The notes under the pieces were generated by a model that was not told the origin of the DNA, made no database searches, and worked only from the letters and a program-made list of their open reading frames with translations. From contig JAHHEN010000007.1 of assembly GCA_018982785.1 (NCBI GenBank), positions 208,501 to 272,500 on the forward strand: DNA of 64,000 nucleotides, given 5' to 3'. Made by a program: the position numbers and the translations under genes. The number at the start of each line of letters is the position of its first letter. Position 1 is the stretch's first letter. Below are positions 50,466 to 59,655 of this stretch, piece after piece. The DNA is from Enterococcus innesii (GTDB taxonomy: Bacteria > Bacillota > Bacilli > Lactobacillales > Enterococcaceae).

Positions 50466-50522
50466 TTGTCAACAGCGAAAATCTTCGTTAGCATAAATAA
50501 TAGCAGGTGAACAAATTGTTCA
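50466..50522 (+). promoter_or_regulatory. Promoter and palindromic operator of the PfpI-family gene
   Basis: TTGTCA (50466-50471), 17 bases, TAGCAT (50489-50494), followed by the 15-base palindrome TGAACAAATTGTTCA (50508-50522) between promoter and ribosome binding site. Confidence 0.55.
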
Positions 50523-50545
50523 TCAAGTAATAAGGAGGAGATCGA

Positions 50546-51058
50546 ATGAGTAAAGTTGCTGTTATTGTCACTGATCTAGTTGAAGATGTTGAATTGACGT
50601 CACCCAAAGAAGCACTGGAAGCGGCCGGACATGAAGTAGTCGTTATTAGTAATGAAGGCACCGAGACCGTAAAAGGCAAACAAGGTGGAACGTTTCCCGT
50701 CGATGCGGCCATCGATACGATCGATCCCGCCAGTTTTGATGCTTTGTTGATCCCAGGCGGTTTCTCCCCTGACCAATTACGAACCGATGAGCGCTATGTG
50801 TCATTGACGAAAGACTTTTTGACATCTGATCGTCCCGTCTTTGCCATTTGCCACGGGCCACAACTGTTTATCCAAACAGGACTGACGAAAGATTTGACCT
50901 TGACGGCTTATGATTCTGTGCGACCAGATTTAGCCTACGCAGGTGCCACCGTCAAAGATGAGCCCGTCGTGATCGACGAAACCTATCGGTTGATCACCAG
51001 TCGGAACCCAGATGACTTAGATGCCTTCAATCAAGCCATTACTGAGGCATTGAACTAA
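50546..51058 (+). CDS. DJ-1/PfpI family protein (type 1 glutamine amidotransferase fold)
   Basis: 170 aa. Nucleophile elbow AICHGPQ with Cys near residue 103, preceding LLIPGGFSPDQLR and the acidic residue of EDVELTSP. The family includes PfpI/YhbO/YraA proteins linked to protein repair and stress. AAGGAGGAG before the ATG. Monocistronic with strong terminator. Confidence 0.9.
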   Translation: MSKVAVIVTDLVEDVELTSPKEALEAAGHEVVVISNEGTETVKGKQGGTFPVDAAIDTIDPASFDALLIPGGFSPDQLRTDERYVSLTKDFLTSDRPVFAICHGPQLFIQTGLTKDLTLTAYDSVRPDLAYAGATVKDEPVVIDETYRLITSRNPDDLDAFNQAITEALN

Positions 51059-51088
51059 CCGCGAATAAGACGTGGTTTCTTTGATAGA

Positions 51089-51153
51089 AAAAAAGCCGCC
51101 AGTTGCAGCGTTCGATCCTTCGTATCGATCGAGCTGCAGCTGAGCGGTTTTTT
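51089..51153 (+). terminator. Terminator of the PfpI-family gene
   Basis: Nested stems AGCCGC/GCGGTT, GCAGC/GCTGC and TTCGAT/ATCGA, then T6. Confidence 0.85.
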
Positions 51154-51195
51154 CTTGCGTAGCTTTTCGGTTTTCAGTGAATGGCTCGTTTCCCG

Positions 51196-51497
51196 TTACT
51201 CGTCAGAAGGCAACTCAAAACCATCGAAAGTCTCGCCATCATAGTAGCGCAATAATTCTTCCGTCGATAATAAGGAAGACGTCATTTCTTCCTGTGCCTC
51301 ATTGACACCTCTCGAAGTTGTGCAAGATAAGCCGCGTAGGCTTCTGCCGACTGCCGATAAACAGCTTGCCGCGAAGTTCCTTCCCCTTGGATCGTCGGCA
51401 ATTCACGGATAAAGGCCCGATAGACGGGACGGTTTTCCTGCCATTCGATCGGCAACTCAATTACTTGAAGCTGGGTTTCTTCAAACCATCGTTCCAT
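51196..51497 (-). CDS. Small HicB-like protein, one frameshift
   Basis: The frame from ATG 51497 (MERWFEETQLQVIELPIEW; GGGAGAG upstream) stops at 51282. Adding one A in the mRNA at 51302-51303 joins it to NEAQEEMTSSLLSTEELL through to a stop at 51196, giving ~100 aa. The segment YRAFIRELPTIQGEGTSRQAVYRQSAEAYAAY has the spacing of a HicB-type partial RNase H fold, but no HicA toxin gene is adjacent. A weak family call. Confidence 0.6.
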
Positions 51498-51558
51498 TGC
51501 TCTCCCTCATTTCTTTTCTTATTATCGTCAAGTTGGCAGCAAAGGTCAATCGGTGAGC

Positions 51559-51661
51559 AAAAAAACACAGAACAAGCGCTGAAAGAAATTGACCTATCCG
51601 CAAAAGTTCGCTTATTGGGCTAACTTTTACGGATGCGGCAATTTATCTGCTTGTTCTGTGT
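51559..51661 (-). terminator. Elaborate nested hairpin after mtlD
   Basis: Outer 13-bp arms ACACAGAACAAGC (51565-51577) and GCTTGTTCTGTGT (51649-51661). Nested inside are AAATTG/CAATTT (51586, 51639) and ATCCG.AAAAGTT/AACTTTT.CGGAT (51596-51634). A T7 run follows on the minus strand. Likely the mtl operon terminator; could be an inserted repeat. Confidence 0.75.
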
Positions 51662-51672
51662 GTTACTCGTTT

Positions 51673-52820
51673 TTATGCGGCAACATACGCATATTTTTCA
51701 ATGTTTTGTCGGATCGTTTCAATCATGTCTTCATCTTGTAAGCCAGTGATTTCTGCAATAACTTCCGGTAGTGATTTTTCATCCAAAAGTGCTTGTAACT
51801 GTTGGCTTTGCTCATCTTCAGGGTCTTTGTAGTTGAAGATCATGCCGATCGTTTCATAGAGATGATCTGGCTGCATGTTGCGTTTTTCTAACTCAAGGAC
51901 TGGTCGAATAAAGCGTTCTTCGGTTCCTAATTTGCGGACAGGTGTCCGTGCCACCCGTGTGATGGCATCGGAAATGTGTTTGTTTTTAAAGCGTTGGATG
52001 ATTTTTTCGATATACCGTTCATGTTCTTCAGGATCAAAAGCCCATTTCTCAATTAAAAGCCGCCCAGTTTCTTCGAGAACGGATTTTAATTGGATCACCA
52101 CTAAATGGTCCTGCATCGCTTCATCGATCGTCTGATAGCCTTGGAGGGCGCCTGTGTACGCTACCGTAGCATGACCCGTATTGACACTGAATAATTTCCG
52201 TTCAATGTACGGTTCCAGGTCCGCCACATAATGGACCCCTTGCAGATGGATCGAGGATTTCATCCCTGACTCTTGGATCACCCATTCGCAAAAAGGTTCT
52301 ACTTGAACGAATAAGGGATCTTCATGATGTTGCAGCGGTACGATGCGGTCCACCGCTGCATCTGGAAAACCAACCGTCGCTTCTAACGCGGACCAATCCG
52401 CAACGTATTTTTGCACTTCGCTTTTTAAAAGGTCGATCCGCCGATCATGTTCTCACAGGCGATCACATCAATGGCGGGCTTGTCTGGGTGTTGCTGACGT
52501 GCTTCTAAGCCTTTGGCGATCAGCTCAGCGATATGCGGCAAAATGTTGGGACCAATGGCGGTCGTAAGGATGTCTGCCTCGGCGATCGCTTGGATCACCG
52601 TTTCTGGTTCTTTAGCATTGTTCAATCCTGTCACATGCTCGATGTGGATCTGTTCTTGGGTCTCATCGGCTAATTCGATGGTATACCCTTGTCTTGCTTT
52701 TAAGGCGTCAATGATCGTTTCATTGACATCAATAAATGTGATTTCAAAGTTGTTGGCAGCCAATATCTCGCCGATAAAGCCGCGACCAATATTACCTGCA
52801 CCAAAGTGAACTGCCTTCAT
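51673..52820 (-). CDS. mtlD: Mannitol-1-phosphate 5-dehydrogenase, one homopolymer frameshift
   Basis: Oxidises mannitol 1-phosphate to fructose 6-phosphate with NAD. N-terminal Rossmann motif [11 protein letters not shown] at residues 7-17. The first frame ends at NMIGGSTF and should continue [16 protein letters not shown]; one T added in the mRNA at 52437-52440 joins the frames. About 385 aa repaired. C-terminal catalytic helices present ([10 protein letters not shown]). Last gene of mtlA-mtlF-mtlD. Confidence 0.94.
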
Positions 52821-52842
52821 GTCTTGTCTCCTCCTTAAATCC

Positions 52843-53280
52843 TTATGCCACGGTCAAACTTTGGGCGATTTCTTCTTTATCTAAGGCATCCGCCAATTCG
52901 ACAACGTTATCGATATCGCTGCAAAAGAGGGCGATTTGTTGGACCAATTGCAGATGATCTTCTCCTTTGCCCGCGATGCCGAAAAGGACGGTGACGATTT
53001 TTTCTTCGTCCGCGGTACCGAAATTCACGCCATCCGGCACTTGTACGATACAGATACCTGATTTTTTGACGTATTTTTTGGCTTCATCCGTACCGTGAGG
53101 AATCGCAATAAAGTTCCCCATATAGACTGAGAGCATCTCGTCACGCTCAAGCATGGCCTCGACATATTCTTTTTCTACACAGCCTGCCGCCAGCAGTTTT
53201 TCGCCGCAGTAACGAATGGCTTCTTCTTTGGTCGCAAATTGTTTGTTCAATTCAATCATGTCTTTTTCTAATACTTGCAT
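52843..53280 (-). CDS. mtlF: PTS mannitol transporter EIIA
   Basis: Cytosolic phosphocarrier of ~145 aa. The phosphorylated His is in GNFIAIPHG (about residue 62). Chosen ATG 53280 has AAAGGA 8 bases upstream. Lies between mtlA and mtlD. Confidence 0.94.
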   Translation of the reverse strand: MQVLEKDMIELNKQFATKEEAIRYCGEKLLAAGCVEKEYVEAMLERDEMLSVYMGNFIAIPHGTDEAKKYVKKSGICIVQVPDGVNFGTADEEKIVTVLFGIAGKGEDHLQLVQQIALFCSDIDNVVELADALDKEEIAQSLTVA

Positions 53281-53295
53281 TCGGCTCATCCTTTC

Positions 53296-55068
53296 TTAAT
53301 TTGCTGCTTTGATCGATGCTACGATCCGTTGATAGTTCGTCGTTCCCATCAAATTATTGACAGATAGGTGGATCGCTTCTGGCGCTGACGTTTGCGCTTG
53401 CGGCGTTAGGGCTTCTTTTGTGATCACCAGTGAAGAGGCGTTGGCATGGAGATCATTGATATGGCTTTTTCTGATTGGCATCGTCAGAGCTTCTTTGGCT
53501 AAAAGATCTTGGAAGACTTTCTGAGCCATCGTTGCCGAACCTTTGCGATCATCGTGGGCCAAAATGATTTCACTGACTTGCTTAAGGTCATTGGCGGAAG
53601 GAACATCTGCCTGGTTGCCTGCTTCAGACGTTTTTGCTGACTCCCCTGCTGTCTTAGTCCCTGACAATGTGGCTACGATTTCATCGTACCGTGGAGAGTT
53701 CAGGAAATTCTCAACCGCGACGAAGGTCGCATTTGGCGCTTTTTGTTTGGCACGTTCTTGCAATTCTTCTTGAGTGACGATCAGCGTATTGGCATCGTCC
53801 GTCAAATTGTTGATGGCGGAATTCGAGACATTTTGTGGAAGACCGGCTTCTTTGACTTTTTTACGTAAGATCGATGCCCCCATAGCACTGGAGCCCATGC
53901 CTGCATCACATGCGAAGATGATACGATTGATGCCAGTCATTGGTTGAGCCGCCAAGCCTTTAGCGCTGAGTTTTGCTGCTTGCGTTTGTTGTACTTTTTC
54001 TTCAAAATTATCCACCGTATCCTTCGCATCCGCTTTCAAGATCGCGGCAGCGACGATAAAGGATACGCCTGCTCCTACGGCAATTCCGGCTAAGACAGAA
54101 ACGACACTCATTACCGAGTTGAATGGCGTCATTGCTAAGATCGCAATGATCGAACCTGGTGAAGCAGGTGCCCGTAAGCCTGCACCTAGCAATTGGAAGG
54201 TAAAGCTTCCTGATACACCGCCGGCAATCACTGCTAAGAACATCAATGGTTTCATCATGACGTATGGGAAGTAGATCTCATGGATCCCACCGATAAAGTG
54301 AATGATGATCGCTCCAGGTGCCGAAGATTTCGCTGCTCCTTTTCCGAAGAAAGTGAAGGCTAGCAAGACTCCTAAACCAGGTCCAGGATTGGCTTCTAAT
54401 AAGTAAAGGATCGATTTCCCAAATTCGCTGACTTGCTCAGTGCCTAATGGTGTCAAAATTCCATGGTTGATAGCATTGTTTAAGAATAAGATTTTTGCTG
54501 GTTCAATAAAGATATTGGCTAATGGAATCAAGTGGGCATTGACGATTACTTCGACCCCTGCTGCCATTGCTTCTGTCAAGGTGTTAACAACTGGCCCGAT
54601 TGCTACAAAGCCCAGTAATGCTAAAGCAAAACCGATCAAACCTGATGAAAAGTTGTTGACCAACATTTCAAAGCCAGCGCGAACTTTGTCTTGGAAGATC
54701 TCGTCAAATTTCTTGATGACCCAACCGCCTAAAGGACCCATGATCATTGCACCCAATAGCATTGGGATATCCGTTCCGACGATGACCCCCATCGTTGCGA
54801 TCGCCCCAACCACGGCTCCGCGGTCACCAGCAATCACTTTCCCGCCAGTGTACCCGATCAAGATTGGGATCAAATACGTTAGCATTGGACCGACCATCGT
54901 TGCAAAGGCTTCATTTGGTAAATATCCATCTGGAATAAATAATGCCGTTAATACACCCCATGCAATCAATGCGCCGATATTCGGCATCACCATACTCGAC
55001 AACGTACTGCCTAATTTTTGAACTTTTGCTTTGACTGATGATTTGGCTGCTTTTTGTGTCTGTTCCAT
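53296..55068 (-). CDS. mtlA: PTS mannitol transporter EIICB with degenerate second IIB domain
   Basis: 590 aa. Residues 1-345 are the IIC membrane domain (NHGILTPLG, GGIHEIYFPYV, RAPASPGS). Residues ~378-470 are the IIB domain with active Cys387 in CDAGMGSSAMG. Residues ~495-590 resemble a second IIB fold (EIILAHDDRKGSATMA) in which His505 sits at the Cys position, so it cannot be phosphorylated in the usual way. AGAGGAG precedes the ATG. First gene of mtlA-mtlF-mtlD, with MtlR box and promoter upstream. Confidence 0.94.
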   Translation of the reverse strand: MEQTQKAAKSSVKAKVQKLGSTLSSMVMPNIGALIAWGVLTALFIPDGYLPNEAFATMVGPMLTYLIPILIGYTGGKVIAGDRGAVVGAIATMGVIVGTDIPMLLGAMIMGPLGGWVIKKFDEIFQDKVRAGFEMLVNNFSSGLIGFALALLGFVAIGPVVNTLTEAMAAGVEVIVNAHLIPLANIFIEPAKILFLNNAINHGILTPLGTEQVSEFGKSILYLLEANPGPGLGVLLAFTFFGKGAAKSSAPGAIIIHFIGGIHEIYFPYVMMKPLMFLAVIAGGVSGSFTFQLLGAGLRAPASPGSIIAILAMTPFNSVMSVVSVLAGIAVGAGVSFIVAAAILKADAKDTVDNFEEKVQQTQAAKLSAKGLAAQPMTGINRIIFACDAGMGSSAMGASILRKKVKEAGLPQNVSNSAINNLTDDANTLIVTQEELQERAKQKAPNATFVAVENFLNSPRYDEIVATLSGTKTAGESAKTSEAGNQADVPSANDLKQVSEIILAHDDRKGSATMAQKVFQDLLAKEALTMPIRKSHINDLHANASSLVITKEALTPQAQTSAPEAIHLSVNNLMGTTNYQRIVASIKAAN

Positions 55069-55099
55069 TTTTTCTCTCCTCTCGTCTGCTTACACCCTT

Positions 55100-55105
55100 A
55101 TTGTA
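55100..55105 (-). promoter_or_regulatory. mtlA -10 element
   Basis: Minus-strand TACAAT with a poor -35 (TTTCGA) 17 bases upstream, as expected for an activator-dependent promoter. Confidence 0.55.
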
Positions 55106-55136
55106 GGCGCTTCCCAAAAAGCTCGAAAGTCGTACT

Positions 55137-55158
55137 TTGGCACAAAAAACTGTGCCAA
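55137..55158 (-). promoter_or_regulatory. MtlR operator
   Basis: Perfect inverted repeat TTGGCACA / TGTGCCAA with a 6-base spacer, matching the TTGNCACA-N4-6-TGTGNCAA type reported for MtlR. Its centre is ~45 bases upstream of the -10, an activator position. Confidence 0.8.
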
Positions 55159-55182
55159 AACTTGTAGCCAAACAGACAGAAC

Positions 55183-55216
55183 AAAAAAAGGCGAGCAGCC
55201 CCTGCACTCGCTTGTT
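55183..55216 (-). terminator. Second terminator between mtl clusters
   Basis: Minus-strand GCGA..GCAG / CTGC..TCGC stem then T7. Confidence 0.65.
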
Positions 55217-55223
55217 TTTGTTA

Positions 55224-55239
55224 TGTTTCACGTGGAGCA
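55224..55239. other. Degenerate parS-like site
   Basis: TGTTTCACGTGGAGCA matches TGTTNCACGTGAAACA at 14 of 16 positions. Intergenic. Confidence 0.4.
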
Positions 55240-55260
55240 TTTTTTTGGATTTTGCCAAAA

Positions 55261-55317
55261 CACAAAAAAAAACGTGTACTCACTCCTTCTACACAAGGTA
55301 GAAAGAGCAAGTACACG
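55261..55317 (-). terminator. Terminator of the mtlA2-mtlR-mtlF2 operon
   Basis: CGTGTACT / AGTACACG outer stem with GCTC/GAG and TTCTAC/GTAGAA inner pairing, then T9 on the minus strand. Confidence 0.92.
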
Positions 55318-55380
55318 GAGGCAGCTCATTCATGTATTTCGTTCGCTGCTCTTGTTGCAAGCCAGTCTGCTGCTGATCGC

Positions 55381-55815
55381 TTATTCTTCTGCCAGCAAAA
55401 TCTGTTGGATCTCTTCAACCGATTCGGCATCACTAAGCGCCCGAACATTTTGCATATCAGAACAAAAAAAGGCGATTTCTTGCAAAACAGCTAATTGCTG
55501 CTCTTTTAGGACGACTACGAAAAGGATCGTAGCGATTTTGGGCTGCTCCTTTGTGCCGAAGTCGACGCCATCAGGCACTTGGATCAAAAAGAGTCCTTCT
55601 TCCTTGATCCATTGCTGGGCTTCTTCTTCCCCATGGGGCAATGCCACAAAGTTACCGATGTAAACACCTGTTTTTTGATGGCGCCGCAAAAGGCTTTTGA
55701 CATAGGGCAAGGAAACGATCTCCTGGTTGACTAAGTACTCGCCAATTTTTGTCAGAGCCTCTGTGGCATCGGTAAAGTGTTGATCCAACAAAATCCGCTC
55801 CTGTGGAATATACAT
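55381..55815 (-). CDS. PTS mannitol-type EIIA, second copy
   Basis: 144 aa, paralogue of mtlF with phosphorylatable His in GNFVALPHGEEE. VPDGVDFGTKEQPKIATI matches the mannitol class. It is the last gene of the mtlA2-mtlR-mtlF2 operon, 12 bases after mtlR. It may phosphorylate MtlR or the second permease. Confidence 0.9.
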   Translation of the reverse strand: MYIPQERILLDQHFTDATEALTKIGEYLVNQEIVSLPYVKSLLRRHQKTGVYIGNFVALPHGEEEAQQWIKEEGLFLIQVPDGVDFGTKEQPKIATILFVVVLKEQQLAVLQEIAFFCSDMQNVRALSDAESVEEIQQILLAEE

Positions 55816-55827
55816 CGCTGATCCCTC

Positions 55828-57858
55828 CTATTGTTTTACTTCTTCAATCAAGAGCGAAGAGAGCAACTGATAAATAATCGAATCATTGCCCGAATTAAAA
55901 ATCTCCGTATTTAGATCATTCATAATGATCGAACCACTGATTTTTCCTAACATCTGAGAGCTTGTTTCATTGATAGGATACGGCGCCAGCATGACTAATA
56001 AACGGGTAACAGCGATTTCTTTTTTATCCATCGCTAGAAGTGGCAGTGGCTGTTTCAAATCGAAAATACGAAAAACAGGTTGCAGGATCGCCGAACTCGC
56101 CGCGTGAAACAAGGCAAAGTGGGTGTCAGGAATGCCCACTGGCGCTTGGAAGTAGCGCCTTAAGAGACGATCAACAACTTTCTCACGATCCAAAACAACA
56201 TGTTCATCAAAAGACGTCAGCACCAGCTGCAACGTTTCTTCCAAGTCCGCTGGGTTATCAATCGCCTGCACTTGAAACAGCGCCAATAGCTGGTTAATAG
56301 CTTCGATAAAAGCCAAGACCGCTTCATAGGATTCCTCTTTGACCAAAGCAGAGGGCGCTTTTTTGGCGGAACGTTTTTTCTGACTAATGGCTTGGAAGGC
56401 CTTCTTCAACTCTTGAATGTCTTCTTCTAGCAGGATCGGTGAAACGAGTTTGTATTCTCCTTGATACCCTGGCAGCAATGAAGTCGAGATCACCAAGTCA
56501 TAGGTCTCCTCGATATTTTCCCGTTTGACATCCCCCACTCGAAAGAAGGTGATTTGATTGATAAAGGGAAAATGTTTCCGCAGCTGCATCTCTAATAAAC
56601 TGATGGAGGCTAATCCGCTAGGAGAGATCCCTGCAATATTGACTTCTAACACTTTCGGATTTTTTTCCAACGAATTGGCAAAATGCAGGACCATATAGGC
56701 GATTTCTTCTTCCGAGAACTGCTGCTGCGGAAAGACCTGCGGAAGATGGTTGCGAATCCCGCTGGCGATCTCGACATACTGGTTCATGATTTTTTCTAGG
56801 ATAGGGTTGTTCAAATGATCTTCTTCTAAAATCGCCCGCGTCATCACTCCTGAGATATGGGTCAGCAGCATTTTATACAAGTTCGTGTCTTCATAAAACG
56901 CCACTTCCGTTTGCTCACTGACCAATTCGATCAAGCGTTTCACGCGATAAGCCAAGTCAGTATCAAAATTGTCATCAAAAAAATCACGATCAAAGGAATT
57001 GGCAAAATCACCTAGTAACACGGCAAAAAAGACGATTTCGTTGATGGAATAAAGCAGTTTCGTCTTTTCGGCGATCTGAGCAAAAATCTTTTTCGCCACC
57101 TTCAGCAAGTCTTTGTTGATCTGACTCGGGTACGTCTCTTCTTCCACCGTGTAGCCCAAAGCTACCCGATCCATGGCTAGCGCCAGCATCAAGACGATAA
57201 ACGCCAATTTACGGTCACTAAGTTCCTTGAACTGCGGCTCGATGGTTTCTCGAATCAGCCGCTGGGCTAGCAATAGATGGTCACGGGACAGAAATTGAAA
57301 AATAAACGGGGCTTCATCATCGGTTTCCAGTAAATGGAAAAATTGGTACTCATTGATCTCCATCACTAGTGTATTGGCTGTGATCAACCGCCGATATTTT
57401 TCGGAGCCTTCGATCTCATACCCTTGATTGCGCACGATCCTTAACGGCAGCCGTGCGAGACTTTCTTCTAGCTGTTTGATATCTGAAAAAAACGTCGTAT
57501 TGCTGATTTGGTAGCGATCCAAGAAGAAATGACTAGATACAGGCTTCGTGGCGGTAGTCAGTTGCAGCAAAATACGATGTTGTCGCTCACTAGCCGCGAA
57601 TTCTTGATCGGTATCTGCCATAATGGCTTCTTGCAATTGGCGAATGCTCGTTTCTGATGCAAAAATTTGGAAATGACCACGACCGACCTTCTCTAAGGTA
57701 GCTCCTACTGTTTCCAGGGATTTTTCTAGATTAGCCAGTTCACGGTACACCGTTCGTTTACTGACTTTTAAGACTTGCATCATGCGATCTAAAGAAACCG
57801 GACCGGTACTATTCATCAATTCCGTTAATAAAAGTGTTTCACGATTGGTCAAAAACAT
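55828..57858 (-). CDS. mtlR: BglG-family transcriptional activator MtlR
   Basis: 676 aa. N-terminal HTH pair (RETLLLTELM, SVSKRTVYREL-like KVSKRTVYREL), PRD1 and PRD2 (LETDDEAPFIFQFL region and YVEIASGIRNHLP), a Gat-like EIIB domain near 400-490, and an EIIA-like domain with HFALFHAAS at the C-terminus. Controlled by PTS phosphorylation of PRD and EII-like residues. Its ATG (GAAGGAG upstream) lies inside the end of mtlA2, so they are coupled. Target site: the MtlR box upstream of mtlA. Confidence 0.92.
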   Translation of the reverse strand: MFLTNRETLLLTELMNSTGPVSLDRMMQVLKVSKRTVYRELANLEKSLETVGATLEKVGRGHFQIFASETSIRQLQEAIMADTDQEFAASERQHRILLQLTTATKPVSSHFFLDRYQISNTTFFSDIKQLEESLARLPLRIVRNQGYEIEGSEKYRRLITANTLVMEINEYQFFHLLETDDEAPFIFQFLSRDHLLLAQRLIRETIEPQFKELSDRKLAFIVLMLALAMDRVALGYTVEEETYPSQINKDLLKVAKKIFAQIAEKTKLLYSINEIVFFAVLLGDFANSFDRDFFDDNFDTDLAYRVKRLIELVSEQTEVAFYEDTNLYKMLLTHISGVMTRAILEEDHLNNPILEKIMNQYVEIASGIRNHLPQVFPQQQFSEEEIAYMVLHFANSLEKNPKVLEVNIAGISPSGLASISLLEMQLRKHFPFINQITFFRVGDVKRENIEETYDLVISTSLLPGYQGEYKLVSPILLEEDIQELKKAFQAISQKKRSAKKAPSALVKEESYEAVLAFIEAINQLLALFQVQAIDNPADLEETLQLVLTSFDEHVVLDREKVVDRLLRRYFQAPVGIPDTHFALFHAASSAILQPVFRIFDLKQPLPLLAMDKKEIAVTRLLVMLAPYPINETSSQMLGKISGSIIMNDLNTEIFNSGNDSIIYQLLSSLLIEEVKQ

Positions 57859-59520
57859 AGTCGACTCCTTCTGTCAGTAACTGACGATACGCATCTGTCG
57901 TCAATAAATCATCCACCACCAGTAAAGGAACATCTGGGATCGGGCACTTTTCTGCAAGTTCTTTCGGGAGAATATAGACTGCCGTAGGATCAAGAGCTTG
58001 TCCTTCATATGCCATTTTTTTGACGGTCAAAGACAATGTTTGTTGGCGAGCCATTTTTCTTAATATCTCCACTGCCATCGTTTGTGAACCGCGTTTTTTT
58101 CCAGTATACAAAAAGATGATCGTTGAAAACCCTAGCGAATTTGCTGCTTCGATTTGTAGCGATTGCTGCGGATCCTGTTCTCTTCTTTGTAATTCTTGGA
58201 TCAGCGGGGCATACTCATCTGCCGCCAAAAAATTATCTAACACATAATGCTGTGCGTGAGGTGTCTGCTTTTGGGCAATAGCTGCTAATTCCCGTTGGGT
58301 GATCACCAAAAGCGCGGGATCATCCGTCACACGATAAATCGACTGATAGCGGACAGGAAACGTTAGCTGGGCTTCTTCTAACTCTTTCTTTAGTATGCTG
58401 GCGCCGATTGCACTGGACCCCATCCCTGCGTCACAGGCCACGACGATCTCCGTGACTTTCTTCATTTTCGGCATCTTACGCTCCTCATTTTCTGTATTGG
58501 TCTTCCGTTTTAACAGCACACTAGCGATCACAAACGATACGACCGTACTGACGACAATCCCAGCTAAGACACCTAGGATCATAGAAGCCGGTGTATTGAG
58601 CAAAATCGCCAAAATCGAGCCCGGGGACGCAGGCGCTCTTAAGCCTACCCCTAAAAATTGGAAGATCAGCGTGCCACTGAAACCACCAACGATCGGACCG
58701 AGCAACACCCAAGGATCGAGCAGAACAAACGGGAAATACACTTCATGAATCCCGCCAATGGCCTGCACAAAAATGGATGCTGCGGCATTCGTTCGGTTTC
58801 GCTTTGAACCAAAGAAAAGATACGCCGCTAAGACCCCTAATCCCGGACCGGGGTTGGCCTCGATCAAAAATAAAACCGACTGACCGTTGACTGCCGCAGC
58901 TTCGATTCCTAGCGGCGTAAATAGTCCATGGTTGACAATATTATTAAAAAACAAAACTTTCAATGGTTCTACAATGATATGAATAAAGGGCAAGACATTT
59001 TGCCGAACGAAATAATCCACGAGCTGATAGCTGCCGAGACTGAACCAATTAAAAAGCGGCGCCAATAGGAAATAACTACCTAAAAAAGGAGTCCGCCAAG
59101 CGCACCTGCAATAAAATTGCGCACCAGCATCTCATAGCCACTTTTGACCTTACTAACGAACGAATCACTGCGATACAACAGCCAGCCTGCCAGTGGTCCC
59201 AGTAGCATCGCCCCAAAGACTTGGGGAATATCCGTTGCGAGAATAGCCCCTAAGACCGCCACTGCTCCTACGACCCCACCTCGCTCAGGTGCCAACATTT
59301 GCCCACCTGTATAAGCAATCATGAGGGGCAGCAACACAGTCAAGACCCCTTGTTCCATTTGCTGGATCACTTGTTGATCGACTGAAAAAAAAGGCAGCAG
59401 GAATGAAATCAGCATCCACGCAATAAAAATACTTAAATTCGGCATCATCATGCGAGAAAGATAATTCGTATAAAACTTAACCGTTATCATTTTTTCTCTG
59501 GAAGACGAGGTCTTGTTCAT
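57839..59520 (-). CDS. PTS mannitol-type EIICB, second copy, one homopolymer frameshift
   Basis: IIC membrane domain in two frames: the first ends GALGGLLF and should continue LGSYFLLAPLFNWF. One T added in the mRNA at the A6 run 59082-59087 joins them; ~560 aa repaired. IIB has active Cys in VACDAGMGSSAIG. As in the first copy a C-terminal IIB-like domain follows (STIIFLYTGKKRGSQTM) with Tyr about where Cys should be. Start ATG 59520 follows AAGGAAG. Substrate may be mannitol or a related polyol. Operon with mtlR and mtlF2. Confidence 0.9.
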
Positions 59521-59545
59521 TTTATCCGCTTCCTTTCTCTTTTCT

Positions 59546-59574
59546 ATTATAAGATGTTCTGGCAAGACTGAAAA
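59546..59574 (-). promoter_or_regulatory. Promoter of the mtlA2-mtlR-mtlF2 operon
   Basis: Minus-strand TTTTCA (59569-59574), 17 bases, TATAAT (59546-59551). Confidence 0.6.
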
Positions 59575-59605
59575 CAAAAAAAGCATACGTTTTTTTTAAC
59601 AGAAA

Positions 59606-59637
59606 TCAAAAAAAGCTGACGTAAAACGCCAGCTTTT
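59606..59637 (-). terminator. sagA terminator
   Basis: AAAGCTG..CGT / ACG..CAGCTTT with one internal mismatch, then T7. Confidence 0.83.
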
Positions 59638-59655
59638 GAAATAGCTTCAATTGAT

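Noticed and set aside
55102..55115. Possible CcpA cre site over the mtlA -10
   Set aside because: Three mismatches to the consensus; catabolite repression is plausible but not shown.
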